From NCBI RefSeq assembly GCF_016107655.1, contig NZ_JABASX010000010.1, positions 124,001 through 188,000 on the forward strand: 64,000 nt of DNA. The letters run 5' to 3'. The DNA comes from Brevibacterium antiquum. GTDB taxonomy: Bacteria; Actinomycetota; Actinomycetes; Actinomycetales; Brevibacteriaceae. The translations under genes were made by a program, and so were the position numbers. The notes beneath the pieces are model-generated. The model saw nothing but the letters and a program-made list of their open reading frames with translations. It made no database searches and was not told the origin of the DNA. Below are positions 34,891 through 43,415 of this stretch, in pieces. Position 1 is the stretch's first letter, and every line of letters starts with the position of its first letter.

Positions 34891-35706
34891 TCAGGAGCTG
34901 CGCGCGTAGAGATTGAGCTGTTCCCACATCGCCGCGTACTTCTGGAAGGATGCGACCGCGGTTTCAGGATCGTCGTTGCTCAGCGCGGTCACCCACGAAT
35001 CGACGAGCTCCGGTGCCTCGTTGGGCCAGAGCACATCGCTCATCCCGCCCAGGTCGAGTTCGAGCACGGAGTTCATGTCGAAGCCGTCGACCCACTGGGC
35101 CAGAATCGATGTCTGCTCGACCATGTCGACGACCTTGGACTTATCGGCCACGGTCTCCGCTGCCCATTCCATCCTCGCCGAGGCTGCCAGAATGTCCGTA
35201 CGAATGAGCACTCTCAGCCCGGCATCGGTTTCATTCGTGATGATCTGGTCTTCGCTCAGTGAGAAGAACAGCCACCATGACGGCGGCACATCCCACGCCG
35301 AGACGCGTGTGAAGACGCGAGTATCCTTGGTGTCCTGGAGCCACTCGGCACGACGACTGGCCGCACGCCTGCGCACCGACTTCGGAGCGATGATGTCCAG
35401 CGTCGCCTTCGAGGTGTGCTCACTCAATGCCTCGAGCGCCTCCCACCCGCGAACGTCCTCCTGGGCGGGGCAGTACCGATCCACGCCGTCCGAAGTCTGA
35501 GACGCCGGGAGGAAGATCGGCGTGTTGCGAAAGGACTCGGCCACAGGGTTCGGCGGCAGGGAGATCAAGCGCTGATCCGCGTCTTCGGAGACCTGCTCCT
35601 CAACACGAGAACGGTTGTCTTCCACCTGCTCGTCTTGCAATACGGAATGGACTACGGTGGGTTCGAAGATCCGCAGAGAGACAACATAATCGCGACTGTA
35701 GGACAT
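34891..35706 (-). CDS. Hypothetical protein (271 aa)
   Basis: I do not recognise this protein. It is acidic and soluble, without a signal peptide or membrane helix. The middle region (RGWEALEALSEHTSKATLDIIAPKS) and the C-terminal region (LDLGGMSDVLWPNEAPELVDSWVTALSNDDPETA) look like mixed alpha/beta folds. The last third is helical and ends AMWEQLNLYARSS. It is divergent from DUF3073. TAGGGT ends 6 nt before its ATG and there is no Shine-Dalgarno sequence. Confidence 0.72.
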   Translation of the reverse strand: MSYSRDYVVSLRIFEPTVVHSVLQDEQVEDNRSRVEEQVSEDADQRLISLPPNPVAESFRNTPIFLPASQTSDGVDRYCPAQEDVRGWEALEALSEHTSKATLDIIAPKSVRRRAASRRAEWLQDTKDTRVFTRVSAWDVPPSWWLFFSLSEDQIITNETDAGLRVLIRTDILAASARMEWAAETVADKSKVVDMVEQTSILAQWVDGFDMNSVLELDLGGMSDVLWPNEAPELVDSWVTALSNDDPETAVASFQKYAAMWEQLNLYARSS

Positions 35707-35712
35707 GGGTTC

Positions 35713-35718
35713 ACCCTA
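35713..35718 (-). promoter_or_regulatory. Probable leaderless promoter of the 271-aa hypothetical gene
   Basis: TAGGGT on the minus strand is followed by GAACCC and the ATG at 35706. Confidence 0.5.
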
Positions 35719-35793
35719 TCCAAGGTCGGGCCTCAAAATGGAACTTCCCACTACGAACAGGTAGGATTTAAGCGCATAGCAGAGATCTAGTCC

Positions 35794-35808
35794 GGGGCGC
35801 TTCGCCCC
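35794..35808 (+). promoter_or_regulatory. 5'-UTR hairpin before the DUF3073 gene
   Basis: GGGGCG-CTT-CGCCCC forms a 6-bp stem with a 3-nt loop, ending 11 nt before the GGAGGGGG ribosome-binding site. It could affect translation or message stability, but no family of such elements is known to me. Confidence 0.4.
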
Positions 35809-35834
35809 ACATGACGACGGAGGGGGTCACGCCA

Positions 35835-36062
35835 GTGGGTCGCGGCCGCGCAAAGGCAAAGCAGATCAAGGTTGCCCGGAAGCTGAAATACTACAGCCCG
35901 GACACCGACCTGAATAGACTCCAGCAGGAACTGGGTTCCGAGTCGCAGGCGTCCGGTTCGTCAGATCCGTACGACAACGAGCCGGACTATTCGGATTACG
36001 CCGACAAGTACAACGTCGACGATGACGACGAAGAAGACGACTATACACAGCGCGAATCTTGA
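35835..36062 (+). CDS. DUF3073 family protein
   Basis: The 75-residue protein starts at GTG 35835, which gives the family opening GRGRAKAKQIKVARKLKYYSP and TDLNRLQQELG; GGAGGGGG lies 7 nt upstream. The first half is strongly basic and the second half strongly acidic (DDDDEEDDY), so it is a small polar protein with a likely disordered tail. DUF3073 is common in actinobacteria and often lies next to purM, as here. Its function is unknown. A nucleic-acid or ribosome-associated role would fit the charge pattern but is speculation. The upstream in-frame ATG at 35811 is less likely. Confidence 0.9.
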   Translation: MGRGRAKAKQIKVARKLKYYSPDTDLNRLQQELGSESQASGSSDPYDNEPDYSDYADKYNVDDDDEEDDYTQRES

Positions 36063-36120
36063 CCGATCAGCACTGATGTGATCGGCGCTCAGATACGGGA
36101 GCATCGGATTCGCTCAAGCA

Positions 36121-36150
36121 AGAAGGCGGAGGCTGCGGCCTCCGCCTTCT
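36121..36150. terminator. Bidirectional terminator between DUF3073 and purM
   Basis: AGAAGGCGGAGGC and its exact complement flank TGCG, giving a 13-bp perfect stem followed by GCTTTGC. It separates two convergent genes. Confidence 0.85.
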
Positions 36151-36193
36151 GCTTTGCCTGATTGCTGCACTGACACCCTCAGCCTGACACACC

Positions 36194-37288
36194 TCAGGCG
36201 AGGATTGCGGCTCCGCCGTCGACACCCTTGGCGCCCTGGACGTAGTCGAGTTCGGAGGCCAGTGAACCGTCGTCGACCCTGACTTCACCGAGCACCCATG
36301 AGCCCGGGGAGGCCGCGAGCACACTGTCAACGGACTCGGCAGAGGCCACGAGGACCATGCCGACGCCGAGGTTCCAGGTCCGTTCACGGTCCTCCTGCGG
36401 GACTCCGCCCAGATCGCCGAGGGTGGAGAAGACCGGAGGGATCTCCCACGAAGCTCGGGACATCTTCGCCACGAGACCCTTCGGCAGCACGCGCGCCACA
36501 TTGGCAGACAGTCCCCCGCCGGTGACATGCGAGACCGCATGCACGGCATCGGGTAGAGCAGAGAAGAGGGCGTTGAGTTCGCCGGTGTAGACATGGGTGG
36601 GGACGAGGAGCTCCTCACCCAGGGTGCGGCCGAATTCCGGCACATTACGGTCCAGACCCCACCCCGCCTCGGCGATGATGTGCCTGACCAGGGAGTACCC
36701 GTTCGAGTGGATACCAGAGGAGGGCAACCCGATGAGCACGTCACCGGCGTCGACCTTCTCAGGTCCCAGTAGTTTGGAGGCCTCGACGACACCTGTGGCA
36801 GCACCGGCGACATCGTAGTCATCGACTCCGAGCAGGCCCGGGTGTTCGGCGGTCTCCCCGCCGACGAGGGCGACATCGGCACTGGCACACGCCTCGGCGA
36901 TGCCCCGGACGATGTCCGCGATGCGCTCGGCCACGACCTTGCCGCAGGCGATGTAGTCGGTCATGAACAGGGGCTTGGCACCGCACACGATGATGTCGTC
37001 GACGACCATTCCCACCAGGTCATATCCGATGGTGTCGTGCTTGTCGAGAGCCTGCGCGATCGCGACCTTCGTGCCGACGCCGTCGGTCGATGAGGCCAGC
37101 AGCGGGCGCTCGAAGTCCTTGAGCACTGAGACGTCGAAGAGTCCGGCGAAGCCGCCGACTTCGCCGACGACATTTGCGTTGTGTGTGGCGCCGACCGCGG
37201 ACTTCATCAGTTCGACGGCGCGGTCACCGGCCTCGACGTCGACGCCGGCAGCGGCATAGGTGGTGGACTTTGCTGGATCGGTGCTCAA
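36194..37288 (-). CDS. purM: Phosphoribosylformylglycinamidine cyclo-ligase (AIR synthetase)
   Basis: The 364-residue enzyme closes FGAM to AIR with ATP, step five of purine synthesis. The PurM signature is clear: YAAAGVDVEAGDRAVELMK, GGFAGLF, STDGVGTKVAIA, VCGAKPLFMTDY, GGETAEHPG, and GLPSSGIHSNGYSLVR. The start is TTG 37288, one base after the purF stop, with AGGA about 10 nt upstream. The two genes are therefore coupled. Length is normal. A hairpin follows the gene at 36121-36150. Confidence 0.96.
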   Translation of the reverse strand: MSTDPAKSTTYAAAGVDVEAGDRAVELMKSAVGATHNANVVGEVGGFAGLFDVSVLKDFERPLLASSTDGVGTKVAIAQALDKHDTIGYDLVGMVVDDIIVCGAKPLFMTDYIACGKVVAERIADIVRGIAEACASADVALVGGETAEHPGLLGVDDYDVAGAATGVVEASKLLGPEKVDAGDVLIGLPSSGIHSNGYSLVRHIIAEAGWGLDRNVPEFGRTLGEELLVPTHVYTGELNALFSALPDAVHAVSHVTGGGLSANVARVLPKGLVAKMSRASWEIPPVFSTLGDLGGVPQEDRERTWNLGVGMVLVASAESVDSVLAASPGSWVLGEVRVDDGSLASELDYVQGAKGVDGGAAILA

Positions 37289-37289
37289 C

Positions 37290-38771
37290 TCAACATCCTT
37301 TGTCGGCGGGGGTGTTGTTGACAGGGATCGGGTATTCGCCCGAGAAACAGGCAGTGCACAGCTGGCTGCGCTCCTGCTGGGTGGCCTCGACCATCCCGTC
37401 GAGGGAGATGTATCCCAGGGAATCGGCGCCGAGGTTGTCGCGGATTTCGTCCATGTTCAGGCCGTTGGCGATGAGCTCGGCCCGGGTCGCGAAGTCGATG
37501 CCGTAGAAGCAGGGCCACTTGACCGGTGGGGAGGAGATGCGCACATGGATCTCCTTCGCTCCCGCTTCGCGGAGCATTCGCACGAGCGCGCGCTGGGTGT
37601 TGCCACGCACGATCGAGTCGTCGACGACGACGAGGCGTTTGCCCTCGATGTTCTCCCGCAGCGGGTTGAGTTTGAGTCGGATGCCGCGCTGTCGCAGGGT
37701 GTCCGAGGGCTGGATGAATGTGCGCCCGACATAGGCGTTCTTCATCAGCCCCTGGCCGAAGGGTATGCCTGAGCGTTCGGCATAGCCGACGGCGGCCGGT
37801 GTTCCCGATTCGGGTGTGGCGATGACGAGATCGGCGTCGACGGGGAACTCGTCGGCCAGCTGGCGGCCCATCTGAGTCCTGGCCGCATGCACGGTCTTGC
37901 CGTTGAGCACGCTGTCGGGTCGGGCCAGGTATACGTACTCGAAGACGCAGCGAGCCTGGTCCTGTTCGGCGAAGCGGAAGGAGCGCAGACCGTCTTCGTC
38001 GATAGCGATGAGTTCGCCTGGTTCGACGTCGCGCACGAAGGAAGCACCGACGATGTCGAGAGCCGAGGTCTCGGAGGCCACGACCCAGCCGTTCTCCATC
38101 CGACCCAGCGACAGCGGCCGCACACCATGACGATCACGGGCGGCGTAGAGGGTGTTCTCGTCCATGAAGGCCAGGGAGAATGCACCTTCGACCTTGGGCA
38201 GGAGATTGAGCGCGGCCTCGGTGAGGTTCTCGCCCTCTTCGGTGGCGAAGAGCTCGGTGACCAGGGAGGTGTCATTGGAAGAGTCGCGGAAGGGCCTGGT
38301 CCGGCTGACCTTCTTCGTCGCGTCCTTGACGACCTGATCGGCATCGTGCCGACGGCCATCGGCCAGAGCTTCGAGCTCATCGAAGTTCGTCAGATTGCCG
38401 TTGTGCGCCAGTGCCACTGTCCCGAACGGGGTGGGTCCCAGCGTGGGCTGGGCATTCTCGAACGAGGGTGAGCCCGTCGTCGAATACCGCGTATGCCCGA
38501 GCGCGATGTGTCCCTGCAGAAGTTCGAGATCCCGCTCATGGAAGACCTGCGAGACCAGGCCCATGTCGCGGTAGATCAGGATCTGCTTGCCGTTGCTGGC
38601 AGCGATGCCCGCAGACTCCTGTCCGCGGTGCTGCAGAGCGTAGAGCCCGAAGTAGGTGAGTTTGGCTATTTCCTCGCCCGGCGCCCAGACTCCGAATACT
38701 CCACAAGCATCTTGAGGTCCGCGGTCCAGGGGGTCGATTTCGTGCGTTAGTTGCCCGTCTCCTCTTGCCAC
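37290..38771 (-). CDS. purF: Amidophosphoribosyltransferase
   Basis: PurF makes phosphoribosylamine from PRPP and glutamine, the first committed step of purine synthesis. The 493-residue protein has a class II glutaminase domain whose nucleophile Cys23 (QDACGVFGVW) would be exposed by removal of a 22-residue propeptide. The PRPP loop reads VVVDDSIVRGNTQRAL. The C-terminal CxxC region (LCTACFSGEYPIP) is kept and may be part of an iron-sulfur site as in Bacillus-type enzymes. The start is GTG 38771; no good ribosome-binding site is seen. It is followed at one base by purM. Confidence 0.96.
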   Translation of the reverse strand: MARGDGQLTHEIDPLDRGPQDACGVFGVWAPGEEIAKLTYFGLYALQHRGQESAGIAASNGKQILIYRDMGLVSQVFHERDLELLQGHIALGHTRYSTTGSPSFENAQPTLGPTPFGTVALAHNGNLTNFDELEALADGRRHDADQVVKDATKKVSRTRPFRDSSNDTSLVTELFATEEGENLTEAALNLLPKVEGAFSLAFMDENTLYAARDRHGVRPLSLGRMENGWVVASETSALDIVGASFVRDVEPGELIAIDEDGLRSFRFAEQDQARCVFEYVYLARPDSVLNGKTVHAARTQMGRQLADEFPVDADLVIATPESGTPAAVGYAERSGIPFGQGLMKNAYVGRTFIQPSDTLRQRGIRLKLNPLRENIEGKRLVVVDDSIVRGNTQRALVRMLREAGAKEIHVRISSPPVKWPCFYGIDFATRAELIANGLNMDEIRDNLGADSLGYISLDGMVEATQQERSQLCTACFSGEYPIPVNNTPADKGC

Positions 38772-38815
38772 GTGAAAGATTGTCTCACATCGGTGAGCTC
38801 TGCTTCACAAGTGGA

Positions 38816-39202
38816 TCAGACTCCGGAACTCGGGGCTTCGTTTCGGGGCTCGTCCTCGGCATCGGGATCTTCGCCGTTGGCTTCGGCGATGCGACGACGC
38901 GCGATCTCCTTCGGATCATCGACCATGTCGATCTCCGCGTCGACTCGGTACTTATGTGACTTCCTCCGACCTATCCAGTCGAGGAGCACTGCCAGCAGGC
39001 CGCCGAGGAACAGTCCGCCCACGGCGAGGACGAGCAGCAGCAGCCCCGCTCCCTTGGCCACTGTGTAGCCGGTGGGCATCGCTTCGGGATCGACGAAGAG
39101 CGTGAGCACACCCGCGACGAGTACGCCGAGGATCGCGCCGAGTCCCATGAATACCGAGTACTTGGGGCTGCGACGAACGGAGACGTCGATCTGGTCCTTC
39201 AT
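38816..39202 (-). CDS. Two-helix membrane protein of unknown function
   Basis: The 128-residue protein has helices at about 16-36 and 51-74 with the basic cap GRRKSHKYRV, then an acidic, probably disordered C-terminal tail (ANGEDPDAEDEPRNEAP). A good AAGGAG precedes the ATG at 39202. Small membrane proteins of this plan often sit upstream of purF in actinobacteria; their role is not known. It is probably co-transcribed with purF and purM across a 44-bp gap. Confidence 0.78.
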   Translation of the reverse strand: MKDQIDVSVRRSPKYSVFMGLGAILGVLVAGVLTLFVDPEAMPTGYTVAKGAGLLLLVLAVGGLFLGGLLAVLLDWIGRRKSHKYRVDAEIDMVDDPKEIARRRIAEANGEDPDAEDEPRNEAPSSGV

Positions 39203-39359
39203 GATCTCCTTGGGCAGTGTCGGTGGCGGGTCGATGGTGCCCGCATTTCACGTCGCGGACAGTCTAGTCGAGAACTCTTTCGCCGACTCCCAGGCAGTTA
39301 TGCGGCCGATCCCATAAGGTGGAGGAAGACACAGTAGGGCTTCTCACATAGGGGTGGAC

Positions 39360-40340
39360 ATGTCTCAAACGATCATCGTCGGAGTGGACGGCTCCGCCAA
39401 CAGTCAATGCGCACTGCAGTGGGCGATCAGACACGCTCAGCTGACCTCTTCCGAGATTCGCCTCGTGGCGGCGTACACCGTTCCCGGCGTCAATATGACC
39501 CAAGCGGACATCGTCTACCCGGCCGATTTCGATGCGGAGGTCAAGAGGTCGGTGCAGAAGCTCGTCGACGACAACGCACGAACCGTCACCGATGCCTCGG
39601 TGCCGGTGTCGACCGTGGTCTTCCCGGGAGATGCCTCAGGGGCGTTGGTCGACAACTCGAAGAATGCCGATCTCGCGGTCATCGGCGCCCGCGGTCGCGG
39701 TGGGTTCGCCGGCCGCCTGCTGGGGTCCGTGGCCTTGGCGATGCCCGCGCACGCTCATTGCCCCACCGTGGTCATCCCCAGCACCTGGCCCCAACGCCCG
39801 ATGCCGGAGCGACCTCTGCCGATCGACCTTCCTGTGCGCTCCTCCGACGCGCAGACGACAACCGCCGAATCCGGCGACAGGCGCCCCGACTTCACCGGTG
39901 AGATCGTCGCCGCGATCGATCCGTTCGAGACCGATGGGCCGGTCCTGCGTGAGGCCGCACTGCAGGCTCGGATCTATGGTCTGCCGCTGCACCTGGTCGG
40001 CATCACCGCTGCCCACGTGCTCTCGCCGGAATGGATGCCCAGCGAAACGCACCTCGAGAAGATGTACGACGAAGCCGTGACCTCGCGAGAAGAAGCCGCG
40101 CAGTCCCTCCAAGAGGAGTTCCCCGAGGTTGACGTTCGCTGGTCGATCTTCGATGCCCCCGCCACCGAGGTGCTCATCAGCGCCACCTACACCGCCGAAC
40201 TCATGATCATCGGCTCCCGCGGCCGCGGCGGTTTCGTGTCAACGATCCTCGGGTCGACTTCCCAGGCCGTCCTCTCACACGCTGTGTGCCCGACCCGAGT
40301 GGTGCGCGTGCTCCGCCGGAAGGCAGCGAAGAAGCGCTGA
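39360..40340 (+). CDS. Tandem universal stress protein
   Basis: Two UspA domains are fused in 326 residues. Both carry an ATP-type G-x2-G-x9-GS loop: GARGRGGFAGRLLGSVA in the first and GSRGRGGFVSTILGSTS in the second, each ending with an HCPT/VCPT strand. The opening IVGVDGSANSQCALQWA is the first beta strand and Asp. Actinobacterial tandem Usp proteins bind ATP and are induced by stationary phase, hypoxia or other stress. ATG 39360 is preceded by AGGGG. It is monocistronic; a cluster of tandem repeats follows it. Confidence 0.92.
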   Translation: MSQTIIVGVDGSANSQCALQWAIRHAQLTSSEIRLVAAYTVPGVNMTQADIVYPADFDAEVKRSVQKLVDDNARTVTDASVPVSTVVFPGDASGALVDNSKNADLAVIGARGRGGFAGRLLGSVALAMPAHAHCPTVVIPSTWPQRPMPERPLPIDLPVRSSDAQTTTAESGDRRPDFTGEIVAAIDPFETDGPVLREAALQARIYGLPLHLVGITAAHVLSPEWMPSETHLEKMYDEAVTSREEAAQSLQEEFPEVDVRWSIFDAPATEVLISATYTAELMIIGSRGRGGFVSTILGSTSQAVLSHAVCPTRVVRVLRRKAAKKR

Positions 40341-40356
40341 AGCTGTGCCGGTGCTG

Positions 40357-40430
40357 CGCCGCAGCTCCACCTTCATGACCACGCCGCAGCTCCACCTTCA
40401 TAACCGCGCCGCAGCTCCACCTTCATGACC
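40357..40430. repeat. 25-bp tandem repeat, three copies
   Basis: Copies start at 40357, 40382 and 40407. Each reads CGCCGCAGCTCCACCTTCAT followed by GACC or AACC and one variable base. They lie in the gap after the universal stress protein gene. No hairpin or coding role is evident. Confidence 0.85.
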
Positions 40431-40525
40431 GCTTGGCGAAAGTGCTGACGTAGGGCACAAGTGCTCAACGCCTGCACTTTTACCCAGCGGTGGCCGGATG
40501 TAGGAATCTCACCGGGGTGGGAATC

Positions 40526-41497
40526 TCACCCGAGGGCGATGAGGCCGATGCCGGCGACGACGACGACCGCGCCGGTCAGCTTCATGCCGATGTTCTTCTC
40601 CCCGAAGAACCACCAGGCCAGCAGTGTGCCGACAATGATCGAGGTCTCGCGCACGGGAGCCACAAGGGACACCGGTGCCTGCTGCATGGCGTAGAGGACG
40701 AGCAGGTACGCCAGCGGGGAGAGGATGGCGACGGTGAGCAGGGCTCGTTTGTGCCCGGACAGGATCGATGTGAAGTCCGCGCGACGTCCCGCACCGCCGG
40801 GGATCGTCACGATGCCCACGGCCATGATGGTCGCGACGCAGATTTCGGAGAGGGCGAAGTAGAGCAGCGGTGAGTCGGTGATGTGGTTGACGGAGAAGTC
40901 GTCCCACAGGGTGTACGAGGCGATGAAGGTTCCGATCAGTGCGCCCCAGGCCAGACCACGACCCACGCCGTGGCTGCTCATCCCGTGGCCCCTGCTCATC
41001 CCGTGGCCCCTGCTCATCCCGTGGCCCCTGCTCTTCCCGTGACCTCCGTTCGTCGTCCGGCCTCCGCCCACCCGCCTCGGGTGCACGGTCACGACCGCGA
41101 TGCCGGCGAGGACGATGAAGGCGCCGATGGTCTCCGGTGCTGTGGGTCGCTCGCCCAGGAACAGCACGGCGACGATGATCGTGATGATCGGCCCGACCCC
41201 GCGCGCCGTGGGATAGACGACGCCCAACGGGGCATGGTCGTAGCCGGACTGCAGGGACACGGAGTAGGCGATGTGGAAGACCGCGCTGAGTGCTGCGGCG
41301 CCCAGCAGTCCCAGACTGAACGCATGTGTTCCCGAGACGAGCAGCCAGATCGCGATCGGGGCCAGCAGGATCGCCGACAGCCCGTGATAGGCCAGCACGA
41401 AGGCGTAGCCCTTGCCCGACACCGACTTCGCCGCGATGTTCCACAGGGCATGGGCGACTGAGGCGAATAGCACCAGCCCGAGGACGGCAGGAGTCAT
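40526..41497 (-). CDS. EamA/DMT family transporter with GHGMSR repeat loop
   Basis: This 323-residue protein has ten helices in two EamA repeats. The first starts MTPAVLGLVLFASVAHALWNIAAK and the second WGALIGTFIASYTLWDDFSV. The loop between the halves carries about four copies of GHGMSR (residues about 150-176), encoded by an 18-bp tandem repeat. The loop is cytosolic by the positive-inside rule and His/Arg-rich, so metal or acidic-ligand interaction is possible but unproven. It is the last gene after asparaginase, sterol carrier protein and aldehyde dehydrogenase on the same strand, 62 bp after the latter. Substrate unknown. Confidence 0.85.
   Translation of the reverse strand: MTPAVLGLVLFASVAHALWNIAAKSVSGKGYAFVLAYHGLSAILLAPIAIWLLVSGTHAFSLGLLGAAALSAVFHIAYSVSLQSGYDHAPLGVVYPTARGVGPIITIIVAVLFLGERPTAPETIGAFIVLAGIAVVTVHPRRVGGGRTTNGGHGKSRGHGMSRGHGMSRGHGMSSHGVGRGLAWGALIGTFIASYTLWDDFSVNHITDSPLLYFALSEICVATIMAVGIVTIPGGAGRRADFTSILSGHKRALLTVAILSPLAYLLVLYAMQQAPVSLVAPVRETSIIVGTLLAWWFFGEKNIGMKLTGAVVVVAGIGLIALG
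40959..41048. repeat. 18-bp tandem repeat inside the DMT gene
   Basis: Three exact copies of CTCATCCCGTGGCCCCTG lie at 40977-41030, with degenerate copies on each side. Being a multiple of three, the unit adds or removes GHGMSR hexapeptides without breaking the frame. Confidence 0.9.
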
Positions 41498-41504
41498 CGA
41501 CGAC

Positions 41505-41552
41505 CGTGTCCAGTCCGCTGCACTGCGTCGTGTCCAGTCCGCTGCACTGCGT
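41505..41552. repeat. 24-bp tandem duplication
   Basis: CGTGTCCAGTCCGCTGCACT plus GCGT is present twice in exact tandem, between the DMT start and the aldehyde dehydrogenase stop. Confidence 0.9.
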
Positions 41553-41559
41553 CAGGACC

Positions 41560-43002
41560 TCACAGCTTCACGACAACGGTCTTCGTCTGCGTGTACTCGT
41601 CGAAGGCTTCGATGGACTTCTCACGGCCATAGCCGGACTTCTTGAACCCACCGAAGGGCAGCTCCACTCCCCCGCCGGCACCGTAGGTGTTGATGAAGAC
41701 CTGCCCGGCTTCGACCTCGGCGGCGACCCGATGAGCCCGGGAGATGTTCTGCGTCCACAGGGCCGAGACCAGGCCGTAGTCGGTGCCGTTGGCCAGGGAG
41801 ATCGCTTCCTCTTCATCGCCGAATGTCATGGCCACGACGACGGGGCCGAAGACCTCCTCCTGCGCGATCCTCGAACCCGGGGACACATTGTCCACGAGAG
41901 TGGGGGTGATGAAGGCACCGCCGGTGAGGTCCTCGGCGAGACCTTCGGGTCTTGTCCCTCCGGTGATGATCTGCGCGTTGCCGATGTCGGAGAGGTACCC
42001 TTCGACGCGGGACTGCTGCTTCTTCGAGATCAGGGGTCCCAGCATCGGGTCGTCGATGCCGTAGCCGATGGTCACCTTCTCCATCGCGGCCGCCATCTTC
42101 TCCACCACCTCGGCGTGGATGTCCTGAGCGACGATGAGTCGGGACCCGGCCGAGCAGGTCTGGCCTGCGTTCTGGATGATCGAACGCACCAGGGACGGGA
42201 CTGCCGCGTCGACATCGGCGTCGGAGAAGACGATGTTCGCAGACTTTCCGCCCAGTTCGAGCACCGTCGGGATGACCCGATCGGCGGCGGCGTGGGCGAT
42301 CTGTGAACCGATCTGAGTCGAGCCGACGAAGCCGAGGTGAGCAATGCCCGGATGCGCCGCCAACGCGGCCCCCGCCTCGGCGCCCAGGCCTGTCACCACG
42401 TTGAACGCACCTGCTGGAAAGCCAACGGAATGGATGAGTTCGGCCAGTCGGACCGTGGAGCGCGGCGTCTCGTCAGCGGGTTTGGCCACGGCGCAGTTGC
42501 CGGTGGCCAGTGAGGTCGCGGCGGCGCGTCCGATGAGCTGGAGCGGATAGTTCCAGGCCACGATGTGCCCGGTCACGCCGTAGGGTTCGCGGCGCGTGTA
42601 GACGTGCATGTCCTCGGCCATGGGGATCGAGTGCCCGTAGTAGGACTCGATGGTGTGGCCGTAGAACTCGAAGTAGCGGGCGCAGACGTCGACATCGGCG
42701 TAGGCTTGGGTCAGCGGTTTGCCGGTGTCCTCGGATTCCAGCGCGGCCATCTCATCGCGGTTGGCCCGGATCACTTCGGCGGTGGTGACCAGCAGCTTCG
42801 ACCGCTGCTCGGTGCTCGAACGCCTCCATTCCCTCTGCGCTCGGGCCGCTGCCTTGACCGCACGGTCGACCTCGTCGGCTCCGCCGCGGGAGACATCGCC
42901 GAGGTGTTCGCCGGTGGCCGGGTCGACGTTGGCGTAGGTGGTCAGTGAGGGAACGTGGCGTCCGCCGATGAATGAGGTGGTCTGGGTGATCTGGGCGTTC
43001 AT
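41560..43002 (-). CDS. Aldehyde dehydrogenase family protein
   Basis: The 480-residue enzyme has VAWNYPLQLIGRAAATSLATGN as the cofactor strand, ELGGKSANIV with the general base Glu, NAGQTCSAGSR with the catalytic Cys and the LPFGGFKKSGYGREK C-terminal motif. It oxidises an aldehyde with NAD(P). Its ATG overlaps the stop of the sterol carrier gene by 4 bp, after GGAAGG. It is most like gamma-aminobutyraldehyde or betaine-aldehyde dehydrogenases. Its place with asparaginase and a sterol carrier protein gives no clear pathway. Confidence 0.9.
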   Translation of the reverse strand: MNAQITQTTSFIGGRHVPSLTTYANVDPATGEHLGDVSRGGADEVDRAVKAAARAQREWRRSSTEQRSKLLVTTAEVIRANRDEMAALESEDTGKPLTQAYADVDVCARYFEFYGHTIESYYGHSIPMAEDMHVYTRREPYGVTGHIVAWNYPLQLIGRAAATSLATGNCAVAKPADETPRSTVRLAELIHSVGFPAGAFNVVTGLGAEAGAALAAHPGIAHLGFVGSTQIGSQIAHAAADRVIPTVLELGGKSANIVFSDADVDAAVPSLVRSIIQNAGQTCSAGSRLIVAQDIHAEVVEKMAAAMEKVTIGYGIDDPMLGPLISKKQQSRVEGYLSDIGNAQIITGGTRPEGLAEDLTGGAFITPTLVDNVSPGSRIAQEEVFGPVVVAMTFGDEEEAISLANGTDYGLVSALWTQNISRAHRVAAEVEAGQVFINTYGAGGGVELPFGGFKKSGYGREKSIEAFDEYTQTKTVVVKL

Positions 43003-43400
43003 CGCCGACCTTCCAATTCTGCTGAGGTGTACAGGGGGACGAAATCGCTGATGTCGGCGCGCGTGCCCGAGGCGTCAACCGAGCCTTCGGCGAGCGCGGC
43101 GGAGAATTCGGTCCTGCCGGTCACGATCTCCAACCACACCTGCGCCGAGGTCTCGACGACGTTGGGCGGTGTGCCGCGGGTGTGCCGGGGCCCGGGAATG
43201 CACTGGGTGACGCCGAAGGGCGGGACGCGGACTTCGACGCTGTTGCCCTCCGCCCGGGAGGCGAGCTCCTCGAGCGTGAACCGCACGGCCGTGGCCAGGG
43301 TCGACCGGTCTGCCGGTGCCGCGTCGGCCTCGGAGTGCGCAACCCACATCTCAAGGGCGTTGCGGCCCTCGTCGGGGTCGATCCTTCTGCGAATCGCCAT
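42999..43400 (-). CDS. Sterol carrier family protein
   Basis: The 133-residue protein matches the actinobacterial sterol-carrier-like family: RRRIDPDEGRNALEMW, FTLEELASRAEGNSVEVRVPPFG and the invariant GPRHTRGTPPNVVET. It is probably a small SCP2-fold ligand-binding protein. The ATG at 43400 has GAGGGAG about 9 nt upstream. This gene is often near purD or asparaginase genes in actinobacteria, as here. Its ligand and role are unknown. Confidence 0.85.
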   Translation of the reverse strand: MAIRRRIDPDEGRNALEMWVAHSEADAAPADRSTLATAVRFTLEELASRAEGNSVEVRVPPFGVTQCIPGPRHTRGTPPNVVETSAQVWLEIVTGRTEFSAALAEGSVDASGTRADISDFVPLYTSAELEGRR

Positions 43401-43415
43401 CAGTGACTCTCCCTC

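Noticed and set aside
40207..40401. 64-residue minus-strand frame over the 25-bp repeats
   Set aside because: It is antisense to the end of the universal stress protein and has no start signal or family likeness.
40357..40430. Three regular repeats as a small CRISPR array
   Set aside because: Copies are contiguous, with one variable base and no spacers, and no cas genes are near.
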